Assembly (NCBI RefSeq): GCF_001949145.1
Contig: NW_019091402.1
Span: 1,260,648-1,320,647, forward strand
Reading direction: 5' to 3'
DNA: 60,000 nucleotides
Origin: Acanthaster planci
Taxonomy: Eukaryota; Echinodermata; Asteroidea; Valvatida; Acanthasteridae
Shown here: positions 1-13,000 of the stretch, piece by piece
How the letters are laid out: every line of letters starts with the position of its first letter
How positions within the stretch are numbered: position 1 is the first letter of the stretch
Notes under the pieces: model-generated
Database searches by the model: none
Seen by the model: the letters and a program-made list of their open reading frames with translations, nothing else
What the model was told of the DNA's origin: nothing
Translations under genes and position numbers: made by a program

Positions 1-289
1 CGTGTGAACAGACTTGCAGAGCTGTCGGCAGCAAGGTGTCCTGACATGACATACCCGCCTTTTTTGAAATGCCTGTTGCAAATTTGTTGCGAATTCGGTC
101 ATTTGCAACAGCAAGCAGCGGCCTAGTCATCGTCAGTGTCGTGCTGTCAATGTCGTTGTTCTCACATTCAATGGAACGTAATGCAAATGAATTGATATCG
201 GAGAGTCTTACAGCTAGAAGTGGTACAACTAGAACCCTTGCGATCCACGGCACATCGATCTCCACAACCCTACCATAAAGACAAAAAGT
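1..289 (-). CDS. Possible partial exon at the window edge, unknown product
   Basis: On the minus strand, TGTTACATCTTCCTTTGCAG (a good polypyrimidine tract and acceptor) precedes base 289. From there one frame stays open for 96 codons to the edge, starting TFCLYGRVVEIDVPW and including LAVANDRIRNKFATGISKK. No domain is recognised. The plus strand is also open over 69-278, which weakens the case. If real, it is an internal or terminal exon of a gene lying mostly outside the window. Confidence 0.25.
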
Positions 290-1635
290 CTGCAAAGGAA
301 GATGTAACACAGAAGAGTTTTTAAAAAAGAGAGAAACGAGACAGATTTTGTACAGAAATTGAACAATTTCTCCATGACCCAAGACCTATCATGTATTTCA
401 TCTCCATCATCGGTATCATATCAGGCAAAAAAAACTTTAGTCTCTTTTGACTACACCATTTCTTGATTCAAGCAGATCTCATCAGAACACGTATTATGAC
501 CTTCACTGTAAAAACTGCACATGATCAGAACCATCTGCTATAAGTCCAGCAGTCATACCAACTTTGAATTTATCTTGTTTAAAAGAAACCAACAAAGAGG
601 AAAGTCTACAGTGGAATAGCTTCATATAGCATTTCGGCCATTCTCACTTCACATCTTGATTAAAACAGTTCGACAGATGAAAGTGCGGGTTCGAGGTACA
701 GGATTCCCAAAGCGCCGGCGATGTGGATGGAGACCCCCCCCCCATCAAGGGAAGGAAAAAAAGCCCGGTATTTTCTTCCTAATGAGGCGCAGCGTCACGA
801 GAGCGGAACCTCTCTAGTTCAATGGCTCCTGGCCCGAAGACAAACACGGCTGGCTGAAAGTGATTTTACACAGCGATAAGGGGGGGGGGGGAGGACGTGG
901 AGACGAGGTTGATAGGCCCGGGCTGCTTGGATGTTTAGATAATAAAAAAGAGCGCAGGAAACCGCGAGTTGTTTACCACTTGGCCGCGGTCGGGACAGTT
1001 AGAAGCTGATGAGAAATGAAGAAGCGCTCACTGACTTTTTAATCGGGGGGAAGGGTGTGGAGGTGTCCTTATTTTCACATTAAGGAGAGGAGCGCGTTGG
1101 TAATACCATCATCCTCATCTCCATCAGTGCCCCTACCGACAAGGACTTGCGTCGCATCGCAAGCATACTGGGCGTGAGAAAGCTGTTCTGACGAGGATCA
1201 TGCGATCACTGCTCTTCAAAGGACTCCGAATTTATTTTCCCGCGGTGAGGAATAAGGTAACCAGGCCTTGTGGTCACGTGAACTGACGTGTTCATAGGGA
1301 GGACACTTTTTGTAAGAGCAAAGCAGGCGTTTCTGGAGGAAACGAAGTCGCTCCTTCTGCATGATGGGCAAACAAGCCTCAATTCAAATTAAGGAATGAA
1401 ACTTATACAACACGTAAAGAAAAGGCATCTTCAAACAATTTTGAAAACAGAATTAAGAAGATCCATTTCCCCCCCCCCCAACACTTCAATGCATAGGAAA
1501 TGCTCTCCAATGAGTCCAAACTGACCGTGAACATACAAGCCATTTAACTTGCAATTTTGTTTGTATATAACGGACAGGCGAGACTGGACATCCTCAAACT
1601 ATCGCCAATGAGGACATGGCTCACTTCAGTAGCAA
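290..1635. other. Intergenic, no gene seen
   Basis: AT-rich with a GC-richer patch at 690-1,200 that carries C10 and G12 tracts, and a C11 tract at 1,469-1,479. No coding exon or RNA gene recognised. Confidence 0.6.
880..891 (+). repeat. G12 homopolymer tract
   Basis: Longest of the G/C homopolymers in the window. Others of 8-11 nt: 734-743, 1469-1479, 6584-6592, 13810-13819, 13944-13952, 14136-14145, 15929-15937, 16972-16979, 17157-17165, 25507-25515, 28626-28635, 29584-29592, 29717-29725, 46791-46798. Confidence 0.95.
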
Positions 1636-1880
1636 GAGCCAATTTCATAGAGCTGCGTAAGCACAAAATTTCCTCAAGCGGGAAAAACTTTGCTTAAAAA
1701 AACAACGGTTACCAGCTCAAACTCTTATCTGATTGTCATGCTAACCACAAGACAGTTAAATACAATCCCAAAACAATATACATCACATGGAGTTTTGGCT
1801 GGTTACCTGATTTATCAAGCAAGCTTTTCACGCGATTGAGCAACTTTTACGCTTTAAGCAGCTCTATGAAATTGGCCCCA
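1636..1880. mobile_element. MITE-like inverted-repeat element, copy 1
   Basis: The left end reads GAGCCAATTTCATAGAGCTGC and the right end is its inverse, GCAGCTCTATGAAATTGGCCCC. Inner arms also mirror each other (GGTTACCAGC / GCTGGTTACC; TTTGCTTAA / TCAAGCAAG). It is the reverse-orientation partner of the copy at 45,161-45,399; nearly the whole length aligns, including TTGTCATGCTAACCA and AACAATATACATCACATGGAG. No transposase frame, so non-autonomous. Confidence 0.85.
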
Positions 1881-4800
1881 GATCTCTTGATAAAAAAGGC
1901 ACATTTAAGCCACATGAACATCGTTCCCATCTTGCTTTTCAATCATTTACTACATTTTAGTAGATCCATGGCTCATTTCGCGAGTCCACGTGGCCCAATG
2001 CATCGACATGTAATAAACAGATTAAATAACATGTCCTCGTCCCATCGATTCCGATGTTTAATTGATAACTCGAGACGTCTCGCTCAGCCGATGAGTCATA
2101 CTTCCACGTCTCCACGTGGCAGATAACGCCGGGCCACTATTATTTTTCTACCACTTTGACAGCCCTCATCCCGGTCAAAGGAGAGAACACGTCCGGCCGA
2201 AAAAATTCTAAGCCTGACGCCGAGATCATGTGGATTTCAAGAGTAGTTTTCGAAGTGACCTTGGAGGAGACTTCAGACCCCAACAAGAATGAAAACTTTT
2301 AGTACATAGTCCGTTACTGCTTCATCTGAAAGCTTCACGATTTAATGGCGAGACGAAAGCTGTTGTTGAAAGGAAACCCGGGACCTCTTAAAACAACAAT
2401 GAAATGAAATGATCCCTTTAAAGTTTACTTGCACAGTGTCTCTCACTCTACCAAACGAAATGGCTTGCTGCCATATATGAGCAAGATTCGGGACGCCAGA
2501 ATCATGTGACCAGGCGTCCGGGCACCCCTTATACGTAGTCTTGATCCAGGGCCCAACATTGTGCTGCCTGATTATAATATGTTGCGATTACACAGGCCAG
2601 AAAGGAGCAAGCAGGCTCGAAATTAGTCTAGTGCCTTGATAACCGCGCTGAAAAAAAATCAGTTTTTGATGGATGAAATCACGGAGCCAAAAGATTCGAA
2701 GGCGTGAACGATCAACTCAGTTTAAAACAGCGCATTAACAAGGAGCAAAGTACTGAATTGGATTGCCATTCGGGTAGCAAAAGGCCAAATAATTCGCGCA
2801 TCAAACTGTCAGCGCTCTTCAGTGAACTCCACCTACCTCGAGGGGGAATCCTAGGGCACCACTTGGAGGCGTGTTAGAGCTAATGAGTGGGGTTTTGGGG
2901 GCATACGTGCTTCAAAGCACGCACTGCCAAAAACGATCCGGGTTTAAACTTAAAGGGTTCGTGACAAGAATTCTATCTGGGAACATACTCTGTGCAACCT
3001 TCTACTTCTCTTCAAGGTGCGAATACTGTTCGACGTATCACTATTTGGTTAGTTTAGTTATCGTGATGTGGATTTCTTCCATGCTTTTTCGAAAACATAT
3101 GGGCGCTATTATTTTGATGTCACTGAAGGCACACACTGAAGAGCTTACAGGTTTCCTGTTGGGAGCACAAAATTCACTCCTGGTAAATATTTGTGAGAAA
3201 AACGTTCAAGTATTGAAAAAAAAAGACATATCCACAATTCTGGCAAATGCTGGTGCTGAAATAGTGGAAATGCTGAATTTTCATCCCGGCATGACATCAC
3301 CGTAATGTTGATCGTGAATATGCAAATCCATGTACGTACATTAAAAAAATATCGACTTTGGTCCCAGCTCGTGCAAGTGCCCACATGAAAGTGGTTACAG
3401 GCTTCAATTCATTTCAATAATAACATTTATTTAGAATTCTCCAATACTCTGAGGTGTACGTACGACTACAACCATAAACAAATCTAGGTAAAGAGAGGAA
3501 ATAATATTAATAACAAAAGTTATGCTTGAAAGCCAAATAAATAAAGCAAAAGTAATTGTTACTAATTCAACGTGAAATAAGAGCTACTGATGGAGGGTAA
3601 CAGGGCCGTTCACACAAGCCAGAGGCCGCAACTAACACAAGCTGGACATACAGCCCAAATGACAAATACGGTACAAGTTAACATAGATGACGAAAAAAGG
3701 AGAAATTTTGGTTGTGAGTTGTTTTTTTTTTTAGTTTTGGCAAGCACAAAACTGGAGTGCGACTCACAGTACATGTACTCACTTTGCCCGCAGAATGATT
3801 AGGCCTAGGTATAAACACTGTAATGCTGACCAAAAGTCGCATACGTCAGCGAAGTCGCAGTAACATCACCATCGCATGTCAAATTTCATGTTGAAAAAGC
3901 AATCGTAAAACGTTCGCACCAGAAGGCTGCTCACGTTGATGCCAATTGCTACTTGGAAAAGTGAGTCATTCACACATCTACGAATTTACTTATTGGCGAA
4001 GACAACTTTTCTGGTCTATTTTTTCCCAGAAAGTTTACGGCTCACTTCGTTTTATATCTCTAATTTTGAAAATACCAATAAAGCTAAATCCCATGCAAGG
4101 TTTTTGTACAACCAACAGATGGTTGATCAGAATATTTTTGTCAGGGAGGAATTTAATGGGGAAATTTAAATACCAATTCGGCATAATGAAACACAAATTG
4201 ATTTCGTTCCATGTGAGCTGTGCCAGGCTCGAAGCCTCCTGGTCACATTATCTGCGCGACCGGGCCGTCACTTCCACCACGGTCTTCCACCGCCCCACTC
4301 GATGAATCATACCGCTGGAATGTCCCCCCCGATTGATCTCGGACGCATGGCGCGCACCGGCAGACAGTGGGCCGGCAAGGCCGCATAAAGAAGCGGATTC
4401 AGCACAGCCACGTGGTACGGTCGGACCTGCGGATGCGCGCCCTGCGCGTAATGCACGTAGTAATCAGTCTTTAGAGTACAGAAGTGAATGCGTCACACGT
4501 GTGAAAAAGGCATTAGCGAGAGAACCAGGGCGTGAACTAGGTTGGCATTTCTTTATACCCATTCTTTTATTTCTTCTTTAACAGGTTAGTCTCAATGGCA
4601 ACAGATAGATAACATTTCCAAAATCTTCAGAACGGTGTATCCTATCATCTGCTGTAGTGTTACCCTCGCGCGTCAGTCGCTCACGTACACCTCGTCATCA
4701 TCCTCGTCCCCCATGTAAGCGGCAACCTTATCATTCGTGTGGGCTATCAAAGGTAGTGTCTGGGATTTGAATTTGCTGCAATTTGTCAAAATTGGCCGAT

Positions 4801-7040
4801 TTGGGGGTTTGTGATTTATGTTATGTATCATTCCCCGAAGATCACTGCTTTGAGAAAAATTGAGAAAAAACGCAGTTTATTTTTAACTCTCGAAGTGCAG
4901 CTCGTGTAACTTGTCTCGCAAAAATCCATGGGTCACAGGACGTTCCCGAGTGCCTGTACAACGCACAAGCGAGGTCGATCGGCAGACCGATAATGGCCCT
5001 CAAAAATGCATTTTGCCACGATAGTAGCTAGTTGACAAATTCACCTTCTAGTTTGGGTTTCTTCTTCAACAATGCAATGCCGAATAAACAACGTTTCATT
5101 GGGCGGTGAAGTGACTGCAGTAGGCTTATATTACTTCAGTCACTGCGCAACCGCGCAAACATGTGCATGTGGATGTACACGTGCACGATCGACCACACCC
5201 ATTTATTCGCTCTCCACACGTGCGTACGTCGGTCAAAAACCGTCCACCCACCGTCAGTGCCCATCATAAACACTTCATAAATAAACAACAAGGTAACTAT
5301 CCTTGCATTCTTGGCATGAAAGTTTCCTGTTATTGGAAAAACAGAAAGCTGAAGATGTTCTGAATAAAGAACGAAATATTGAATCAAACATGGCTTTCTT
5401 TAGTCTTTATGGAGTCTGCATAATATTGAGTTATCTGAATATTATCAGTGGATCACCTACTAGAAAGCTAAATGCTTCGAAATTGGGAATTTGGTTCAAG
5501 AAAACCAGGTATCGGTACGGAGCTCCGAAGGAACGGCCATTGGACCATACCATTATCTAAGGGGTGATAGCTAGATGATAAATTCTCCTGAGATAAACTT
5601 CTAAAGTTTCATAAAGAAAGTTAAATTTTAAATCAGTCCAAATTCTCCTTTTGCATGTTAGGTATGGTTAGGTATCTATGATATTTACTTCATAATGAAT
5701 TTAGGCTTACCAAAGGCGTTTGGGCAGTTTGTTTGTTACCCATTCATATTATAGACGCTTCCAACAGCTCAATGCTTACTCACATTTTCGCTGCGCCCGT
5801 TAAGTTGCGGTATTTGAACGAATTGTTTTTGGATTGTATAAAAAAACCCATAAAATTTCTGTTTTATCGAACATGACAGGATTTCTGGAGGTAAGATTTT
5901 ACAGATCGTTTAACACTATTATGTACTTACTTCATAGTAAGATATTTCAAGATAATTCGACAGTCGCGTTTTTGAGATCTTGCAAATCCTACACATTGCC
6001 TTTAAAGACCACTGAAGCTTTATTTCACGTGTTTATTGCGTTTGAAATCTTGGGGGATTTTGAAATCCTTATATCGGGTGACTGTACCAAACAACCTACG
6101 GAAATGACTTTCTGGGAGAGAGTTCACTTAATGCAAACACCAGATCATGTTGATGGTTTACGTAACCGTGAATAACTCGGGACGAGCCCGCGCTGCAATC
6201 CACGAGCGTGAACATGAAAGAGAGTGTGACCACGGACATAGTTCGATCATTCAGTTAATCAGATTACTGCGTAACTCAAGCGCAACAGAGTCGCGCTCGA
6301 ACACCCCAACAGAAACACTGTAAACGAAAATATGTCACTATCTTTTTAGATTTTGCCGGCAGTGGTATTTCGCGCCGCTCACACGGTCGGAAAACTGCCC
6401 AAGTAACATTTTATGTCGATGGTTCACTCTGCAATAAATTACGAAAGATACTCCTGAGAACCAACAGTCCTACACGCCCCATGGCCCCAAAATTGCTCGC
6501 TGTGGATGCTTTCAAATTGCTTAAAATGATGAGCTCAAGTTCGTCCTCATAGTCTCACTTGTTTATTCTCGCCTCCTACACGACCCCCCCCCGGTCAGTT
6601 GCTACTCGAATGCACTACCGTAGCATGTGTAACCACAGAGCTAGAAACCCAGCTTTATGGTTGAACCAAGTGAAGTCACCCAAACACGGGTTCGACACAG
6701 TTCGCGCTTGATCTCGCCCCATCTATCGGATCACCATCACACCATCGACGAGCGACCGGCTGATGATGACACCATCTCCTGACAAATATGGCCTCCCAAG
6801 ATGGAGTTAAAGCTCAAGTTCCTCGTCACCCAATGACACTCGGGCACGTGATATCGCAACCACATTGAGGCCCCTAGATTCGGGAGTAGAAAGTTCCCAA
6901 TTAACCGCCAAATATAGAGCCGGCCGCAATCTCCTTCCCGTGAGGGCAAGGCCGACTCTGAGTTTGTTCCAAACTTCACCTGGACCGTGCCAAGCCCCAA
7001 AAAACCCCCAAAAACAAAAAGAACGGGATCCCCTCACTTC
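1881..7040. other. Intergenic, no gene seen
   Basis: The longest frame (2,871-3,305, 144 codons, plus) is hydrophobic but matches nothing I know and has no clear splice context. A CpG-rich patch at 4,330-4,460 encodes a short NPLLY-containing peptide on the minus strand that I reject as a receptor exon. Otherwise AT-rich. Confidence 0.55.
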
Positions 7041-8290
7041 AGCAACGAAACCGTTTCATATTTTAAATAGTACCATTTTCCACTGAGTGACTCTGCCTCG
7101 TTCATGGCAAGGCACGTTGATTATTAACGAGGTGTCATAAAAATGCTATTTAAAAAATGAAGTAATGTAACAGCGCGAAATTATTTGCCTATGTTGCGTG
7201 TCAACATTTGTGCGGGTAGTTTTTCTAACATTAAATCCAAGGCCGCGGTACAACGTGACTTTCGTAGTTCTGTTCAAATATTGGCGGATCTGACTTATTG
7301 GAACTAATAAGTTACGGCGGTTTTGCCAGAAAAATATAACCGCGCACTTGAAGGTGCGCCGACATTTATTGCCCATTTCAGACAGCATTCAGAGTTGTTT
7401 GATCTGTAACACTGTTCGACTGCCAGATATATTTGCCAGTAACTATCACACAAGCGCTTCGATTGAACATTTGATGTACATGTAGCTTGGGACTTGAAAA
7501 CTATATTCTTTTATGCGACGGCAGGCCTAATTGCTTCAAGCAGACATCCAATGGTGATATCACATGATAAGGTTAAATCTCGCAGTGCCCCAGGCAAGAT
7601 ACCTTATACGGTTATTTCAAGATGTACTATTATTAGACCAATTGCGCCAGCTAAGTCATGTGACCGCTATAGTGGGGTATCAAACATCAACGTAACAAAC
7701 GTGGCGTCCTTCCACAGCAGAGTATATCCTAAGTGTTATTTACCGAAATAAAGCCAATTTTTGGTCCAGTGCTCAGAACATCAGTAGTTTACTTCACCGA
7801 CCGTCGGTTGTATTTTTGGTATATGACACTTATGACACACCTTTCTACGGGAGGACGCTGTGTTTGCTTATATTTGATATCCACTATAGGTCACGTGACT
7901 TAGCAGATGCAATCGGTCCATTAAACGTCGGTGTAAGGGCAAAACCTGAAGTCATGGTTACTTCTTACGTTATGTAAAATAAAACGTTTCCCCTTATGTC
8001 TCTACAATGCTTTAGGGTCGGGCCATCAACATAACTTGGGTATAAGGTTTAATACAAACCTTTCCCCCAGCCAAATCATGTGCAAAATAAGCAGGGAACC
8101 AGCAAAAAGCTATATATTTCGACAACATTTTTATCTAGTGACCTGTTTTTGTTACACAAGTATTGTGTTTGTGCTTAAAAGGGCTTGACCAAGAATTGGA
8201 AGGTTCGGATATTAGACCTTTCATCGAATAATCGAATATTCATTCTCAATATCGATTATTCGGAAGTGAAAATCAATAAATGAAATTTGG
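7041..8290. repeat. Diverged tandem duplication, unit 1 (~1.25 kb)
   Basis: Begins AGCAACGAAACC and aligns, with gaps, to 8,291-9,420. Shared words include TTTGTGCGGGT, AAATCCAAGGCC, GAACATTTGATG, ATCCAATGGTGATATCA, and ATCGATTATTCGGAAGTG near the end. Non-coding. It may be an old segmental duplication or two adjacent copies of one unidentified non-autonomous element. Confidence 0.75.
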
Positions 8291-9420
8291 CAGCGAAACC
8301 AGTTGACATTTTACTTGACCGTAGATTCCCCTCAGTGTCTCTGTCTCATAGCAGAGCACATTGATTGTCATTGATGTGTCACAAAATGCTGTTTGGATAA
8401 ACTAATGTAATTGCGCGGAATTATTTCCTGTTGCGTGCCGAAATTTGTGCGGGTTGTTTTCCATGTGAAATCCAAGGCCAAGGGTACCTGAGTTTTGTTG
8501 CGCTTTTTAAATAATGGTAGAGATGCCTTCATGGAACCAATTAGGTTGGAGTTTACACACGAAAAACGCTTTTTACAGCCTCTTTTGAAAGACACCTGTC
8601 GAGGTTGTTTGACCTGAAACGCTGTTTGACGACAGCTGTATATTTTGCTAGTTCCACGCCGATGAACATTTGATGGAGTTAAGGACTTCAGAACACTTCT
8701 TTTAGGTGACGGTAGACACTGGACGGACCGAGCATATATCCAATGGTGATATCAGATCACGTGGCTTAATCCGTCCATGTCTCCAGGCACTCAACGGTTT
8801 ACTTTTAATGTATATCACTATAACTTAGGTACATGGGCATACATATAAAGAACCACTAAGCGGGATGTTATTGCCTATAGGCCAAAGCAATAAAAGGTTT
8901 GCTTCCATTACTATTTGAAAACCATTTTGGGGCACTTGCTGAAATACTTATTCAGGGTACTAAGTGGTCACAACGAGAAAGGTCGCTTGGCATTTTTTTT
9001 TCAATTGGAAAGAATTGCAATGCCGAGGGTATATTACTTACGTGCTTGAATAAGTCCGTTGAAAGGTTTTGAAACACATCCAAACTCAAATAGACAGGTT
9101 TTTATCTTTTTTCTTTATTTAGCATTTTCTGCATGTTGCCGAAACCGTTAGAGTTGCGCCATCAAAAACGGTAGGTAAGGAAACAGAAACCTACTTTCGC
9201 CCCTAAGCATTCATGTGCTAAATCAGCAGCAAACCAGCAACAATCAATATAATTCAACGACATTTTGACTGGTAACCAGTTTTTGCTAAGCAAGTGGACG
9301 TGTTGTCCTAATACGGCCGTGCCAAGTATTTGAACTTTAAATTGGGATATTCAAAGGTTGATCAAATTTTCGAATATTTGTTTTGAAATCGATTATTCGG
9401 AAGTGAAAATCGACGAAATA
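8291..9420. repeat. Diverged tandem duplication, unit 2 (~1.13 kb)
   Basis: Begins CAGCGAAACC directly where unit 1 stops. Landmarks occur in the same order: TTTGTGCGGGT, AAATCCAAGGCC, GAACATTTGATG, ATCCAATGGTGATATCA, CCAGCAA..., then ATCGATTATTCGGAAGTGAAAATC. Small indels account for the length difference. No coding potential seen. Confidence 0.75.
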
Positions 9421-9493
9421 AAAAGGAAAAAAACGTTATTTGAGTATAAAATTGCAATTCAGGTGCTGATTTCAATAAGTATCTTAAAGGAAC

Positions 9494-9524
<31 letters not shown>

Positions 9525-9856
9525 GCGGCTTAAAGGCAGATCTCTGCACATTTCAAACTAACTATGAGGCCAAAAAAGTCCTTTCTAAGCTTTATACTTT
9601 CTTTACCTTATGTAAAAATGTGAATATTTTCGCTTCTGCTTTTGTGGATATTTAGTACAACCAGATATCGGAGCATTTAATCGAATGGAGAGGTCGACGG
9701 AATGTTCGGATATTTGACTATCCAAATTGACTCAGCCTTAGTCCTTAACGCACTTTAGATTTCTCGGTCCCTGGGTTGAGGGTCGTGCCGGTCAAGAGAA
9801 AGAGAATTAGGCCCTGTCTGAATTGCTTGGCCGCGGCTTGAAATTATGCACAAGTC

Positions 9857-10020
9857 TGGGGTAGTGGCTGCAGCAACTTCCGATAGAGTCGTGCGTAATT
9901 CCAAGTGATTCAGACGCGACCTTAGGTAATGTTCCTGAGCAAGACAGTTTGCCTCAATTTCTTCCATCCTCCACGGAAGACTTGGCGCCTGTGAGGAAAG
10001 TGTTTGTATTTTTTTTATTT
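9857..10020 (+). mobile_element. Degraded tRNA-derived SINE, plus strand
   Basis: A decayed tRNA-like head (GGTAGTGGCTGCAGC as A-box region, GAGTCGTGCGTAATTCC as B-box region) is followed by TTCCTGAGCAAGACAGTTTG, resembling the 'CTTGAGCAAGACACTTGCC' body word of tRNA-derived SINEs, and by an A/T-rich tail. It also explains the 91-codon minus-strand open frame at 9,755-10,030, which I therefore do not call a gene. Confidence 0.5.
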
Positions 10021-13000
10021 TATGGATCACAATGTTTGGGGAAATCCAGACAGCCTATGATACGTTTGTATTGTAAAAAAAAAAAGGTAAATTTTCTATC
10101 TTTTGCCCTACTTCTTTCCCTGCATTGGCGTAAACATCAGCTTGAAATCCCGGGCTTAGAAATTAATGACAACTAGGAATGAAGCCTGAGACAAACTCTC
10201 TGCACGTTTTAACAGGGGACAAAGGCTCGTATCGTGCAACCAGCGTGTGGACCGAAACCAATATGGCTGATCATAAATCTTTCCAATTAGGCCTACCCAT
10301 TAATAAATGCTAAGCGTGCCGGTGAGCATTCTTACATAACCCTGGGAAAACCAAGCTTGAATAAAGACAAATCCGTGACTTTTGAGGGTTTGTTTTTCAA
10401 AAGGGAAATAAAGTCAACAATTTCAACGAGGTTAGTTCCACGACGCCTGAAGACTAGTCTCCTCTCACAATTGGCAATAAAAGCTGTTTTTCTACGTCAA
10501 TATACATGATGCATCCCAGACTCTTGTGTCATGAAAACATATTGCTGATAATTAATTCATCCAGGAGGCGCCAGCACGAAGAACACGCATTGATAAGGAC
10601 GGCCATTTGTTAATACGCACACGCTTGGGTGATATTCCATCATGACCCGACCTACATCACACAAATGCTGAAGTTTTCCCAGCAACAGTTTAAGTGCAGA
10701 GTTTATTACGCGAATATTTTCTGAAAAACGACGTCGGATGTTCAACAGATGGCCAAGCCTGACATTCTCAAATTACGCGCACTCGATTGTGTTTTTGGAT
10801 TCGACCAACAAAACATATCGCGGCGTGTAACATTCTGTTTAGATAACCAGGACGGTTCCAGAGCCGTATACCCCGTGTCCTTTGTAATGCGGTATGTTTG
10901 TTACGTTACATGACACAAATTGAAGCCCTTTGAATTGTGTGAACAAATTCTTATGGGGTATTCGCACACAGTCCGAGTGACTCTCACAAAATAATTGGCC
11001 TCTGTTAATGCTCCTTTATCCTGATTCATGGGCATAAATGCTGCTGGCTAGGTATTAGAATTAAGAATGAAATGCGGAGAAAACAAAGACAAAAAATTCT
11101 GAATTATTTTTTACCCTGAAGTAGCTGTGGCAAGCGTGTGGAGCTTCTGCCCGAGATGACGTCGCTGTTTGCTCATGAATATGGTAAATCAAATTCGTGT
11201 TTAAAAAGGCAACAACAGCTACAGCAACAATTTTTGCATTTTTGGCTAAAAAGAATTCAGAGCACGGGCCTCCTCGTCCGTCCTCTCGACGTGTACATTT
11301 TAGGCTAAGGGGGAATAATCAAAGTGTCAACTCTTCGTTCTTGACGTGCTTTTTCTTGGACTGCAACATGGCAAATAAATGCACGAATCAGCATACTGTC
11401 GGTCTAACCTTTAATTTAAGGAATGCAGGTGGCACATGAATGTTGAATACAAATTCTGATAATTTATTTGAATTTCAATAATATTAATCATTCTGAAAGT
11501 CTGGCCAAACTAATCAAGGCGTCTGAAATAAAGTGAAATATACTATCACCGTATATAGAAATGCCCATATACCCGTCCAGAGACATGGCAAGGTCATTAA
11601 TATCTATTATTGGCACCAAACAGGGACATTACCTCATCCTTCTCATCCGGTCTCGCGACAGAGAGGGAGCACGCGCGTTCACATCCTGTTGCCATGCGAC
11701 AGGCCAGGGTCAGGCTTTCCCGCCACAGAAAAAAAAAAACCGGGAAATATTATCCTAACCTCGATAATGGGAAGAAGAGTAGCGACCGTGGGAGGGAGGG
11801 GAAACATGGTACCCTGGAAGTGAGATGGAAATCATCGGTCGTCGAGGGTCATTTTGACATGGTTTATCATCATGCCGCGATAAATGTGTATAAAATGTAG
11901 TCGACGTGTTCCAGAAAGGTCATTGGTACCGGCGGGGAGTGAGATATAGAGTGGGTTGAGATCGGTCAAGATTACGGTGAAGCTGACACAAAAGCGAATG
12001 ATTAGTTTGCGTGGATCCTGGCGGTTGAAAATTGTTCTGAATTTAGTCTACCTGCATAAAAATTAGGGGAACCAGACCAGTACGTGCAAAATCAGCCTGT
12101 CTGTCCGTCGGTATACGGTGTCGACTCTCCGGAACACAATCAAGGCCTCTGCTAAAATTCTCATTTTCTGTCACCACCTGATTTTATCGTAGCTCTCGAA
12201 GGAAAGAGAACGGTTGCAAAAAATTCTGCAGAGGCAAATCAGACTGAATTAACCATAAATTAACGATGATGATATCAGCCTGTGGCAACGCGAGAAGTCA
12301 TTAGCAGGGTAGCAGTAATTAATTAATTAGGACCTGGAAACACTCACAGGCGCGTGGGCAGTCCCTGGTCACGCATGAGGCCGCAGAGGTGCGTGGGCGG
12401 ACCATTACTGAGGGGAAAAAATTAGCGAGGACATTTTCTATTATTCGATCAATGAATGCCAACGAAGCGAGACATTATCGGTAAAAGATACAACGCTGCC
12501 TGCGCACGAATCAAAGTTTCGGAAAATTTAAAGACAGATCGATATATTTGTGTAACAAAGAGCCTTAAGTAAAAGCGGGCTGTTACATGGCGGTTAAGGG
12601 TAATCAGGGGTCACAAATAGTGTGCTCCAACCGGTAGGATGCAAAGTCATTTTATGTTTTGGGCAAAGGAAAAAGCTTTGTTAAAAGCGGGACCGCAGAA
12701 AATGGCGTCGCACTCACCATCAATAATTAGGGGTGTAGTCCAATAATTCAAGCCCCATTGAAAACAGTGTAAAATCAGCATTGTTCGGGGTCCAATAACA
12801 TGCGTACCAACATCCCTAAGGCATCTGAAACACACGTTAAATTATTAAGTTAATTAATTTAATTATCTTTCACTTTCTTTTCAATTTTAGGTGGGTTAGC
12901 CGATGACATTTTGAGTTATTCCCACAAAACAAAATTACCCCACGAAAAGTGATTTTTTTCGAAGTCTGCTTGCAACCATTTTTCAAGTGACAACCCTCAA

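Noticed and set aside
2871-3305. 144-codon plus-strand open frame, hydrophobic
   Set aside because: No similarity recognised, no good splice signals, AT-rich composition like its surroundings.
4334-4480. Minus-strand peptide with LNPLLYA, resembling the NPxxY motif of GPCR helix 7
   Set aside because: The upstream residues (YAQGAHPQVRPYHVAV) are not a membrane helix, the frame is short and closed by stops on both sides, and no other receptor motif is nearby.
9755-10030. 91-codon minus-strand frame with an acceptor-like site
   Set aside because: Overlaps a degraded tRNA-derived SINE read on the plus strand, which explains the sequence better.
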